A stretch of 64,000 nucleotides of DNA. Source: Streptomyces sp. NBC_01304 (lineage in GTDB: Bacteria; Actinomycetota; Actinomycetes; Streptomycetales; Streptomycetaceae). Location: contig NZ_CP109055.1 of NCBI RefSeq assembly GCF_035975855.1, forward strand, positions 6,200,001-6,264,000, in the 5' to 3' direction. A program made the position numbers and the translations under genes. Below the pieces are notes generated by a model. That model did not search any database, was not told where the DNA came from, and saw only the letters and a list, made by a program, of their open reading frames with translations. This document shows positions 17,349 to 25,659 of this stretch, piece by piece; position 1 is the stretch's first letter; every line of letters starts with the position of its first letter.

Positions 17349-20126
17349 ATGGGCATCGAGCGTGAGCTTCGTCGCACCGTCCGCGGAGACGTGGACTTCA
17401 GCCGGTCCGCCAGGGCCCTGACCACCATGGACGCGTCCAACTACCGGCGCATCCCCCTCGGGGTGGTCGCCCCAAGAGACGCCGACGACGTGCGAGCCAC
17501 CCTCACCGCCTGCCGGGACGCGGGCGTCCCCGTGGTCGCCAGGGGTGCCGGAACTTCGATCGCGGGGCAGGCCACCGGCACCGGTGTGGTGCTCGACTTC
17601 ACCCGGCACATGGCAAGGATCGAAAGGCTCGACCCGGAGACCCGGACCGCCAAGGTCCAGCCCGGCGTCGTCCTCGACCGCCTCAGGGAAGCCGCCGCCC
17701 CGCACGGGCTCACCTTCGGCCCCGACCCCTCCACCCACAGCCGCTGCACCCTCGGCGGCATGATCGGCAACAACTCCTGCGGCTCGCACTCCGTGGCCTG
17801 GGGCACGACCGCCGACAACGTCCACGGGCTTGAGGTCGTCACCGCCGCCGGGGACACCCGCACCCTGGGCCAGGGCTGGCAGGGCGCCCCGGACGGGCTG
17901 CGGGCCCTGGTGGAGCGGGAGTTGGCGCTCCTGCGCACCGGGTTCCCCGAGCTCCCGCGACGGATCAGCGGGTACGCCCTGGACGCTCTGCTCCCCGAGC
18001 ACGGCACCGACCTGGCCCGTGCCTTCTGCGGCAGCGAGGGCACCCTCGGCGTGCTGACCGAGGCGACCGTGCGGCTCGTCGAGGCACCCCGCGCCCGCGC
18101 CCTCGCCGTGCTCGGCTACCCCGACGAGAGCGCCGCCGCCGAGGCCGCCGCCGGGCTGCTGCCGTACGGCCCGCTCACCGTGGAGGGCATGGCCGCGGAT
18201 CTCGTACGAGGTACTAAAGGCCTGCCCAAGGGCGCGGCCTGGCTGTTCGTGGAGACCGGTGGGGAGACCGAGGGGGAGGCGAGGGCGCGGGCCGAGCGGA
18301 TCGTGCGCGCGGCCGACGTCCTGGATGCCCTCGTCGTCTCCGACCCGCCCGCCCAGCGCACCCTGTGGCGCATCCGCGAGGACGCCTCGGGCACCGCGAC
18401 CCGGATGCCGGACGGCACCGAGGCCTGGCCCGGCTGGGAGGACTGCGCGGTGCCGCCCGCCCGACTCGGCGCGTATCTGCGGGACTTCCGTGCGCTGCTC
18501 GCGGATCACGGGCTGCGCGGGACGCCGTACGGGCACTTCGGGGACGGCTGCATCCACGTACGCATCGACTTCGATCTCCTCGACGAGCCGGGCATCGCCC
18601 GCTTCCGGCGCTTCTCCGAGGAGCTTGCCGAGCTGGTCGTCGCGCACGGCGGCTCGCTCTCCGGCGAGCACGGCGACGGCCTCGCGCGGGCCGAGCTGCT
18701 ACCGAAGATGTACGGGCCCGAGCTCGTGCGCGTCTTCGAGCAGGTCAAGGCCCTCTGGGACCCGGCGGCCATCCTCAACCCCGGCGTCCTCGTGCACCCG
18801 GCGCCGCTCGACGCGAACCTGCGGTTCGCCCCGCTGCCCCGCAAGCCCGTCGACGTCGCCTTCGGCTATCCCGCGGACGGCGGCGACTTCTCGGCGGCCG
18901 TACGCCGCTGCGTCGGGGTCGCCAAGTGCCGTGACGCGACGGCGACTTCGGCGGTGATGTGTCCCTCCTTCCGTGTCACCGGCGCCGAGGAGCACTCCAC
19001 GCGCGGGCGGGCCCGGCTGCTGCACGAGATGCTTGCGGGCGAGGTCGTCACCGACGGCTGGCGCTCGACGGAGGTACGGGACGCGCTCGACCTGTGCCTG
19101 TCCTGCAAGGGGTGCCGGTCGGACTGTCCGGTGGGCGTCGACATGGCGACGTACAAGGCGGAATTCCTGCATCAGCACTACAAGGGGCGGCTGCGCCCGG
19201 CGGCGCACTACGCGATGGGATGGCTGCCGAGGTGGCTGCGGCTCGCCGCGCCCTTCGCGCGGGTGGCGAACGCGGTCGCCGGGCTCCGCCCAATGGCCGC
19301 TCTGGCCAAGCGAGTCGGTGGCATCGCGCCCGAGCGACAGCTTCCGAGGCTGGCGCCGCGCACGTTCCGGAAGTGGTTCCGGAAGCGGGGAGCGAGCGGG
19401 GCGCGGCCGACCGTCGTGCTGTGGCCCGACACCTTCACGGACCGCCTCTCGCCGTCCGTCGGCCAGGCGGCCGTGCGCGTTCTGGAGGCGGCCGGGATCG
19501 GCGTCGGGCTGCCGGAGCGCGAGGTCTGCTGCGGGCTGACGTACGTCTCCACCGGCCAGCTCGACCGGGCCCGGACGGTCATGCGCCGCACGCTCGACCG
19601 CGTACCGCCCGATCTGCCCCTGGTCGTCCTCGAACCGAGCTGCGCGGCCGCCCTGAAGTCGGACCTGCCCGAGCTGCTCGGCGAGGACGAGCCCCGGGCT
19701 GCTCAACTCGCCGCCCGGGTAAGGACGTTCGCGCAGGCTCTGGAGGAGCTGGCCCCGCACTGGCAGCCCCCGCGCATCGACCGTGAGGTGGTCGGCCAGA
19801 CGCACTGCCATCAGCATGCGGTGCTCGGCGACGCGGCGGAGCGCAGGCTGCGGGAGCGGGCGGGGCTCGTCGGTGAGCTGAGCGGGGGGTGCTGCGGGCT
19901 CGCCGGGAACTTCGGGTTCGAGGCCGGGCACTACGACGTGTCCGTGGCCTGTGCGGAGGAGCGGTTGCTGCCTTCGGTGCGGGCGGCCGGTCGGGACGCC
20001 GTGGTCCTCGCGGACGGCTTCTCGTGCCGTACGCAGCTGGAGCAGCTGGCCGCCGCTGACCTGGGGGAACGGCGCGGGCGGCACCTGGCGGAGGTGCTGG
20101 ACGAGGCGCTTGGAGGTACTGGCTGA
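17349..20126 (+). CDS. FAD-binding and Fe-S dehydrogenase (GlcD-GlpC fusion, YdiJ/D-lactate dehydrogenase type)
   Basis: 925 residues from ATG 17349. The N-terminal half is an FAD-linked oxidase (VPVVARGAGTSIAGQATGTG, GGMIGNNSCGSHSVAWGTTADNV, GEHGDGLARAELL). The centre has two iron-sulfur motifs: CVGVAKC...MCPSF and Cys583-x2-Cys586-x2-Cys589-x3-Cys593-Pro. The C-terminal half has two CCG-type blocks (CCGLTYVSTGQ, GGCCGLAGNFGFE). The family oxidises D-2-hydroxyacids such as D-lactate or D-2-hydroxyglutarate and passes electrons to the quinone pool or a carrier; the substrate is uncertain. A GTG at 17334 is also in frame and has a G-rich ribosome-like stretch before it, but that stretch is the arm of the repeat. 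Confidence 0.9.
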   Translation: MGIERELRRTVRGDVDFSRSARALTTMDASNYRRIPLGVVAPRDADDVRATLTACRDAGVPVVARGAGTSIAGQATGTGVVLDFTRHMARIERLDPETRTAKVQPGVVLDRLREAAAPHGLTFGPDPSTHSRCTLGGMIGNNSCGSHSVAWGTTADNVHGLEVVTAAGDTRTLGQGWQGAPDGLRALVERELALLRTGFPELPRRISGYALDALLPEHGTDLARAFCGSEGTLGVLTEATVRLVEAPRARALAVLGYPDESAAAEAAAGLLPYGPLTVEGMAADLVRGTKGLPKGAAWLFVETGGETEGEARARAERIVRAADVLDALVVSDPPAQRTLWRIREDASGTATRMPDGTEAWPGWEDCAVPPARLGAYLRDFRALLADHGLRGTPYGHFGDGCIHVRIDFDLLDEPGIARFRRFSEELAELVVAHGGSLSGEHGDGLARAELLPKMYGPELVRVFEQVKALWDPAAILNPGVLVHPAPLDANLRFAPLPRKPVDVAFGYPADGGDFSAAVRRCVGVAKCRDATATSAVMCPSFRVTGAEEHSTRGRARLLHEMLAGEVVTDGWRSTEVRDALDLCLSCKGCRSDCPVGVDMATYKAEFLHQHYKGRLRPAAHYAMGWLPRWLRLAAPFARVANAVAGLRPMAALAKRVGGIAPERQLPRLAPRTFRKWFRKRGASGARPTVVLWPDTFTDRLSPSVGQAAVRVLEAAGIGVGLPEREVCCGLTYVSTGQLDRARTVMRRTLDRVPPDLPLVVLEPSCAAALKSDLPELLGEDEPRAAQLAARVRTFAQALEELAPHWQPPRIDREVVGQTHCHQHAVLGDAAERRLRERAGLVGELSGGCCGLAGNFGFEAGHYDVSVACAEERLLPSVRAAGRDAVVLADGFSCRTQLEQLAAADLGERRGRHLAEVLDEALGGTG

Positions 20127-20260
20127 GGCCTCGCGCGGTCGCCCCGGGCAGCTCCTGACCAGGCGCTCGGTGACAGTCCCTAAATGGGTTCACGGACCTG
20201 ACGTAGTCCAGTATCTTAGACGCGTAGGTCCATGATGATGCACGCAAGGGGCGAGCGCCA

Positions 20261-21214
20261 ATGAGTTCAGTGAGCAGCAGTGCGGCGGTGTCCGAGCCGG
20301 GCCTGGCGGGGCCCGGCGGGGGCCGGGCCGAAGGGCGTTCGCTGGGGCCCGTCGGGCTCGTCCTCACCGGCTGTGTCTCGGTCCAGTTCGGCGCCGCGCT
20401 CGCGGTGACGCTCATGCCGAGGGCCGGGGCGCTCGGCGTGGTCACGCTGCGGCTCGTCGCCGCGGCCGTGATCCTCCTCGTCGTCTGCCGGCCCAAGCTG
20501 CGCGGGCACTCGCGGTCCGACTGGGGCACGGTCGTCGCCTTCGGCACCGTGATGGCCCTGATGAACGGGCTCTTCTACCAGGCGGTCGACCGCATCCCGC
20601 TCGGTCACGCCGTCACCCTCGAAGTCCTCGGCCCGCTCGCCCTGTCCGTGATCGCGTCCCGCCGCGCCCTCAACGCCCTGTGGGCCGCGCTCGCCCTCGT
20701 GGGGGTCGCCCTGCTCGGCGGCGCCGGAGGGGCGGGATTCGGTGAACTCGACCTGGTGGGTGCGGCGTTCGCGCTCGCGGCGGGTGCGATGTGGGCGGCG
20801 TACATCGTCTTCAGTGCCCGTACGGGCCGGCGCTTCCCGCAGGCGGACGGCCTTGCCCTGGCGATGGCGTTCGCGGCGCTGCTCAGCGTGCCGTTCGGGT
20901 TCGTGGAGTCGGGCGCCAAGCTGCTCGTGCCGAGCACGATCGCGCTGGGCGCGGGCGTGGCGGTGATGTCGTCGGTGCTGCCCTACACGCTGGAACTCCT
21001 CGCCCTGCGCCGCCTTCCGGCATCGACGTTCGCCATCCTGATGAGCCTGGAACCGGCGATCGCGGCCACGGCCGGCTTCCTGATCCTGAGCCAGGGCCTG
21101 TCCCTCACCGACTCGCTGGCCATCGTGCTGGTGGTCGCGGCGAGCATGGGGGCGGTGCGCACTCAAGTGGGGCGGGCGAAGGCGGGGCTTGCCGAGACCG
21201 GGCAGGCTCAGTAA
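20261..21214 (+). CDS. EamA/DMT-family permease
   Basis: 317 residues with ten hydrophobic segments in two EamA repeats (first around VGLVLTGCVSVQFGAALAVTLMP, second around LVGAAFALAAGAMWAAYIVFSARTG). Members of this drug/metabolite transporter superfamily export amino acids or other small metabolites (RhtA/YdcZ-like); the substrate here is unknown. Ribosome site AAGGGGCG upstream of ATG 20261. The promoter area has GTCCAGTATCTTAGAC (20206-20221), an imperfect palindrome, nested in GGACCT (20194) ... AGGTCC (20226), suggesting a repressor site, but no regulator gene adjoins. Confidence 0.88.
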   Translation: MSSVSSSAAVSEPGLAGPGGGRAEGRSLGPVGLVLTGCVSVQFGAALAVTLMPRAGALGVVTLRLVAAAVILLVVCRPKLRGHSRSDWGTVVAFGTVMALMNGLFYQAVDRIPLGHAVTLEVLGPLALSVIASRRALNALWAALALVGVALLGGAGGAGFGELDLVGAAFALAAGAMWAAYIVFSARTGRRFPQADGLALAMAFAALLSVPFGFVESGAKLLVPSTIALGAGVAVMSSVLPYTLELLALRRLPASTFAILMSLEPAIAATAGFLILSQGLSLTDSLAIVLVVAASMGAVRTQVGRAKAGLAETGQAQ

Positions 21215-21331
21215 GTCGCTGGGGAGGCTCAGTAGTCACCGGGCGGGCCGAATAATCCAAGCACGCTTGATTGTTTCTTGTGGCGCTGCCATGCTCACCC
21301 ACACATCGACGTCCCGTGTGGGGAGTGCGCC

Positions 21332-22129
21332 GTGTCCGACCCCGTGTCCGTGCTCGACGATCTGCGCGACGAGAGCGCTGAACTCGACGCCCTGGTAGGG
21401 GAGTTGGGGGCGGCCGACTGGTCCCGCCCCACCCCCGCCGAACGCTGGACCATCGCCCACCAGATCGCCCACCTCGCCTGGACCGACCACGCAGCACTGC
21501 TCGCCGTGACCGATCCGGCGGGGTTCGGCGAGCTGGTCAAGGTGGCGCTCGCCGCGCCCGACTCCTTCGTCGACGAGGGGGCGGAGGAGGGCGCGGGCCT
21601 GCCGCCCGCCGGGCTCCTCGCCCGCTGGCGGGAAGGGCGCGACGCACTGCAACAGGCCCTGCGGGAAGCCCCGCCCGGAGTCCGCTTCCCCTGGTACGGC
21701 CCGCCCATGGGGGCCACCTCCATGGCGACCGCCCGCCTCATGGAGACCTGGGCGCACGGGCAGGACGTCGCCGACGCGCTCGGTGTCGTACGGCCCCCGA
21801 CGGCACGGTTGCGGCACGTCGTGCACATCGGGGTCAGGACGCGGGACTTCGCCTTCGGGGTGCGCGGGATCGAGGCGCCGGGGGAGCAGTTCAGGATCGA
21901 ACTCGCCGCCCCCAACGGGGACTTGTGGACGTACGGACCCGAAGACGCCCCGCAGCGGGTGACGGGGAGTGCGTACGACTTCTGTCTCCTCGTGACCCAG
22001 CGCGCGCACCGCTCCGACCTGGATCTGCGCGCCGAAGGCCCCGACGCCGACCGCTGGCTGGACATCGCACAGGTCTTCGCCGGGCCGTCCGGGAAGGGGC
22101 GGGAGCCGAAGGGGGCTTCCGGTGAGTGA
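21332..22129 (+). CDS. TIGR03084-type metal-binding (DinB/MDMPI-like) protein
   Basis: 265 residues from GTG 21332, preceded by GGGGAG. The N-terminal half has the helical DinB/mycothiol-dependent maleylpyruvate isomerase pattern (LDDLRDESAELDALVGELGAADWSRPTPAERWTIAHQIAHLAWTDH), with His and Asp residues at the metal-site positions (AHQIAHLAWTDH ... ETWAHGQDVADAL). It overlaps the AtuA-like gene by 8 bases, so the two are coupled. The family has no established reaction, but it is repeatedly placed beside AtuA-like genes in actinobacteria as far as I recall; a mycothiol- or metal-dependent isomerase or hydrolase step is possible. Confidence 0.82.
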   Translation: MSDPVSVLDDLRDESAELDALVGELGAADWSRPTPAERWTIAHQIAHLAWTDHAALLAVTDPAGFGELVKVALAAPDSFVDEGAEEGAGLPPAGLLARWREGRDALQQALREAPPGVRFPWYGPPMGATSMATARLMETWAHGQDVADALGVVRPPTARLRHVVHIGVRTRDFAFGVRGIEAPGEQFRIELAAPNGDLWTYGPEDAPQRVTGSAYDFCLLVTQRAHRSDLDLRAEGPDADRWLDIAQVFAGPSGKGREPKGASGE

Positions 22130-23837
22130 GGCGGGCGGGGCGCCGCGTGAGCCGCTGCGGATAGGCAACGCCTCCGGGTTCTACGGCGATCGCTTCGACG
22201 CGATGCGCGAGATGCTCACGGGCGGGCGGCTCGACGTCCTCACCGGGGACTACCTCGCCGAGCTGACCATGCTCATCCTCGGCCGCGACCGGCTCCGCGA
22301 CCCCGGCCTCGGGTACGCCAAGACCTTCCTGCGGCAGCTGGAGGAGTGCCTCGGGCTCGCCCAGGAGCGGGGCGTGCGGATCGTGGCCAATGCGGGCGGG
22401 CTGAATCCGGCCGGACTCGCCCAATCCGTACGGGAGTTGAGCGAGCGGGTCGGGGTGCCGGTGCGCGTCGCCCATGTCGAGGGCGACGATCTGCTCGCGC
22501 GCGGAGGCTGGGGCGAGGGCGTGCTCACCGCCAACGCCTATCTGGGCGGGGCCGGGATCGCGGAGTGCCTGCGGGGCGGCGCCGAGGTGGTGGTCACCGG
22601 GCGCGTGACCGATGCCGCCCTGGTCACCGGGCCTGCGGTCGCGCACTTCGGCTGGGGGCCAAAGGAGTACGACGCCCTCGCCGGGGCCGTCGTCGCCGGG
22701 CACGTCCTCGAATGCGGTACGCAGGCCACGGGGGGCAACTACGCCTTCTTCACCGGCCATGACGTCCGGCGGCCGGGCTTCCCCGTCGCCGAGCTCGCGG
22801 CCGACGGCTCCAGCGTGATCACCAAGCACGAAGGTACGGGCGGCGTCGTGGACGTGGGCACGGTCACCGCCCAACTCCTGTACGAGACCGGGCCGGCCCG
22901 GTACGCGGGCCCCGACGTCACCGCCCGCCTCGACACGGTGCGGCTCGCGTCGGACGGCCCCGACCGGGTCCGCATCTCCGGCGTCCGGGGCGAGGCCCCG
23001 CCACCCACCCTCAAGGTCGGCCTCAACCGCCTCGGCGGCTGGCGCAACGAGGTCGTCTTCGTCCTGACCGGGCTCGACGTCGACGCCAAGGCCGAGCTGG
23101 TGAAGGGCCAGGTGGAGGACGCTTTTACGCGGGCCAAGTCCCGCCCCGCGTCGGTCCGTTGGGAGCTCGCCCGCACGGACGCGCCGGACGCGGCGACGGA
23201 GGAGACGGCCAGTGCCCTGCTCCGCCTTGTCGTGCGGGACGCCTCCGAGCGTGCCGTGGGGCGGGCCGTGAGCGGGGCGGCGATCGAGCTGGCGCTCGGC
23301 AGCTATCCGGGCTTCCATGTGACGGCTCCGCCCGGGAAAGGGGCGCCGTACGGGGTGTTCTCGGCGGAGTACGTCCCGCAGGGCGAGGTCTCGCATGTCG
23401 CCGTGCTGCCGGGTGGGGAGCGGGTCGCGGTGCCCGCGCCTGCGGTCGGCCTCCCCTTGGAGGCCGTCCCGGCACCTTCGCCGCCCGAGCCCTTGCCTCC
23501 GGCTGCGACCCGGCGGGTGCCGCTCGGGCTGCTCGCCGGGGCCCGCAGTGGGGACAAGGGGGGTGACGCGAACGTCGGGGTGTGGGTTCGCTCCGAGTCG
23601 GCCTGGCGGTGGTTGACGCATGCGCTGACGGTCGACCGCTTCCGTGAACTCCTGCCGGAATGCGGTGAGTTGCCGGTGACTCGGCATGTGCTGCCGAACC
23701 TGTGGGCGCTGAACTTCGTGGTCTCGGGCCTGCTGGGGGAAGGCGTGGCCTCCCAGGCCCGGTTCGACCCTCAGGCCAAGGCGCTGGGGGAGTGGCTGCG
23801 GGCGCGGGAGGTCGAGGTGCCGGTGGATCTTTTGTGA
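22122..23837 (+). CDS. AtuA-family (DUF1446) protein, acyclic terpene utilisation-like
   Basis: 571 residues from GTG 22122, overlapping the previous stop. The DUF1446 core is plain: LRIGNASGFYGDRFDAMREML, YLAELTMLILGRDR, GVRIVANAGGLNPAGLA, GRVTDAALVTGPAVAHFGW, ECGTQATGGNY. A C-terminal ~110-residue extension (LGLLAGARSGDKGGDANVGVWVRS...) is the AtuA-like ferredoxin-fold domain. In Pseudomonas the atu cluster degrades citronellol/geraniol through geranyl-CoA carboxylase, and AtuA is needed but of unknown biochemical role. The carboxylase genes that follow 190 bases later support a shared pathway here. Confidence 0.85.
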   Translation: MSEAGGAPREPLRIGNASGFYGDRFDAMREMLTGGRLDVLTGDYLAELTMLILGRDRLRDPGLGYAKTFLRQLEECLGLAQERGVRIVANAGGLNPAGLAQSVRELSERVGVPVRVAHVEGDDLLARGGWGEGVLTANAYLGGAGIAECLRGGAEVVVTGRVTDAALVTGPAVAHFGWGPKEYDALAGAVVAGHVLECGTQATGGNYAFFTGHDVRRPGFPVAELAADGSSVITKHEGTGGVVDVGTVTAQLLYETGPARYAGPDVTARLDTVRLASDGPDRVRISGVRGEAPPPTLKVGLNRLGGWRNEVVFVLTGLDVDAKAELVKGQVEDAFTRAKSRPASVRWELARTDAPDAATEETASALLRLVVRDASERAVGRAVSGAAIELALGSYPGFHVTAPPGKGAPYGVFSAEYVPQGEVSHVAVLPGGERVAVPAPAVGLPLEAVPAPSPPEPLPPAATRRVPLGLLAGARSGDKGGDANVGVWVRSESAWRWLTHALTVDRFRELLPECGELPVTRHVLPNLWALNFVVSGLLGEGVASQARFDPQAKALGEWLRAREVEVPVDLL

Positions 23838-23846
23838 CTCTTCCTT

Positions 23847-23980
23847 CCCCACCCCGCCCCTTCCCGAAATCCTGCGGAGCTGTGTCCTCAATCGCCGGAC
23901 GGGCTCCTTTGGAGCCCGTCCGGCGATTGAGGACAGCCTTTGAAGCCGGCGGCAGCCTTACGGGAAGGGGCGGGTAGGGG
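23847..23980. repeat. Dispersed nested-palindrome repeat, full-length copy 3
   Basis: Left outer arm CCCACCCCGCCCCTTCCCGA, inner perfect stem TGTCCTCAATCGCCGGACGG continuing to GGCTCC with its complement to 23934 (centre TTT), then AAGCCGGCGGCAGCCTTACG and right outer arm GGGAAGGGGCGGGTAGGGG. The inner stem carries ATCGCC where other copies have AACGCC, and the change is made on both arms, so pairing is conserved. Confidence 0.88.
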
Positions 23981-24028
23981 ACAAAAGCGCCGGAACCACC
24001 CACCAACCCGCACCCAACGAGGTGACCC

Positions 24029-25627
24029 ATGACCGCCCTCCCCACCGCCCTGGACCCCGCGGGACCCGAATACAAAGCCCACCGCGAGCACATGCTCACC
24101 AAACTCGCCGAGCTCGACACAGAACACGCCAAAGCCCTCGCAGGCGGCGGCCAGAAATACCTCGACCGGCACCGAAAGCGCGGCAAGCTCCTCGCCAGGG
24201 AGCGCATAGAACTCCTCCTGGACCCGGACACCCCGTTCCTGGAGCTGTCGCCGCTCGCAGCGTGGGGCAGCGACTACACCACCGGCGCCGCGATGATCAC
24301 AGGCATCGGCACGGTCGAAGGCGTGGAATGCCTGATCACCGCCAACGACCCGACGGTCAGAGGCGGCGCCTCCAACCCCTGGACCCTGAAGAAGGCCTTC
24401 CGCGCCCACGAGATAGGCCACGCCAACCGCCTCCCCTCCATCCACCTGGTGGAGTCCGGCGGAGCAGACCTCCCCTCCCAGAAGGAGATCTTCATCCCGG
24501 GCGGCGCCCTCTTCAAACACCTCACCCAGTCCTCCGCGGCCGGCATCCCGACCATCGCGGTGGTCTTCGGCAACTCCACCGCCGGAGGCGCGTACGTCCC
24601 CGGCATGTGCGACCACGTGATCATGGTCAAGGAGCGTGCGAAGGTCTTCCTCGGCGGCCCGCCCCTCGTGAAGATGGCCACGGGCGAGGAGTCCGGCGAC
24701 GAGGAGCTGGGCGGCGCCGAGATGCACGCCCGCACCTCGGGCCTCGCCGACTACCTCGCCGCCGACGAACCCGACGCCCTACGCCAGACCCGAAGGGTCG
24801 TCGCTCGCCTCAACTGGCGCAAGGAACACGCCGATCCGCAACCCGGGGAGGCGCCGAAGTACGACGAGGACGAACTCCTCGGCATCGTCCCCGGCGACCT
24901 GAAGACCCCCTTCGACCCCCGCGAGGTCATCGCCCGCATCGTCGACGCCTCCGACTTCGACGAGTTCAAGCCCTTGTACGGCCCGAGCCTCGTCACCGGC
25001 TGGGCGGCGCTGCACGGCTACCCGATCGGCATCCTCGCCAACGCGCAAGGCGTGCTGTTCTCCGAGGAGTCGCAGAAGGCGGCCCAGTTCATCCAACTCG
25101 CCAACCAGCGCGACATCCCGCTCCTCTTCCTCCACAACACCACCGGCTACATGGTCGGCAAGGAGTACGAGCAGGGCGGCATCATCAAGCACGGCGCGAT
25201 GATGATCAACGCGGTCAGCAATTCCAAGGTCCCGCATCTCTCCGTCCTCATGGGGGCGAGCTACGGCGCCGGTCATTACGGCATGTGCGGCCGCGCGTAC
25301 GACCCCCGCTTCCTCTTCGCCTGGCCCAGCGCCAAGTCCGCCGTCATGGGGCCGCAGCAGCTCGCGGGCGTCCTGTCGATCGTGGCCCGGCAGTCCGCCG
25401 CCGCGAAGGGGCAGCCGTACGACGACGACGCGGACGCCGCGCTGCGCGCCATGGTGGAGCAGCAGATCGAGTCGGAGTCGCTGCCGATGTTCCTGTCCGG
25501 GCGGCTGTACGACGACGGCGTCATCGACCCCCGCGACACCCGCACCGTCCTCGGCCTGTGCCTGTCCGCGATCCACACGGCCCCCGTCGAAGGCGCGCGC
25601 GGCGGCTTCGGCGTCTTCCGGATGTGA
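24029..25627 (+). CDS. Biotin-dependent acyl-CoA carboxylase, carboxyltransferase (beta) subunit
   Basis: 532 residues, the length of methylcrotonyl-/geranyl-CoA carboxylase beta subunits. Typical blocks: GGGQKYLDRHRKRGKLLARERIELLLDP, GGASNPWTLKKAFRAHEIG, ESGGADLPSQKEIF, VFGNSTAGGAYVPGMCDHVIMV and the oxyanion loops HNTTGYMVGKEYEQGGIIKHGAMMINAVSNSKVP. The enzyme carboxylates a branched unsaturated acyl-CoA at the gamma carbon using carboxybiotin from the alpha subunit encoded 32 bases downstream. The substrate could be 3-methylcrotonyl-CoA (leucine) or a longer isoprenoid acyl-CoA; the AtuA-like neighbour makes the second worth testing. Confidence 0.92.
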   Translation: MTALPTALDPAGPEYKAHREHMLTKLAELDTEHAKALAGGGQKYLDRHRKRGKLLARERIELLLDPDTPFLELSPLAAWGSDYTTGAAMITGIGTVEGVECLITANDPTVRGGASNPWTLKKAFRAHEIGHANRLPSIHLVESGGADLPSQKEIFIPGGALFKHLTQSSAAGIPTIAVVFGNSTAGGAYVPGMCDHVIMVKERAKVFLGGPPLVKMATGEESGDEELGGAEMHARTSGLADYLAADEPDALRQTRRVVARLNWRKEHADPQPGEAPKYDEDELLGIVPGDLKTPFDPREVIARIVDASDFDEFKPLYGPSLVTGWAALHGYPIGILANAQGVLFSEESQKAAQFIQLANQRDIPLLFLHNTTGYMVGKEYEQGGIIKHGAMMINAVSNSKVPHLSVLMGASYGAGHYGMCGRAYDPRFLFAWPSAKSAVMGPQQLAGVLSIVARQSAAAKGQPYDDDADAALRAMVEQQIESESLPMFLSGRLYDDGVIDPRDTRTVLGLCLSAIHTAPVEGARGGFGVFRM

Positions 25628-25659
25628 GGAAACCTCTCTTGAACTCCGAGGAACTACCC

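Noticed and set aside
24022..25650. Fused long frame joining the carboxylase beta region to the biotin carboxylase
   Set aside because: Bases 24022-25650 read in that frame are the shadow of the beta subunit; the true alpha start is TTG 25660 with its own ribosome site.
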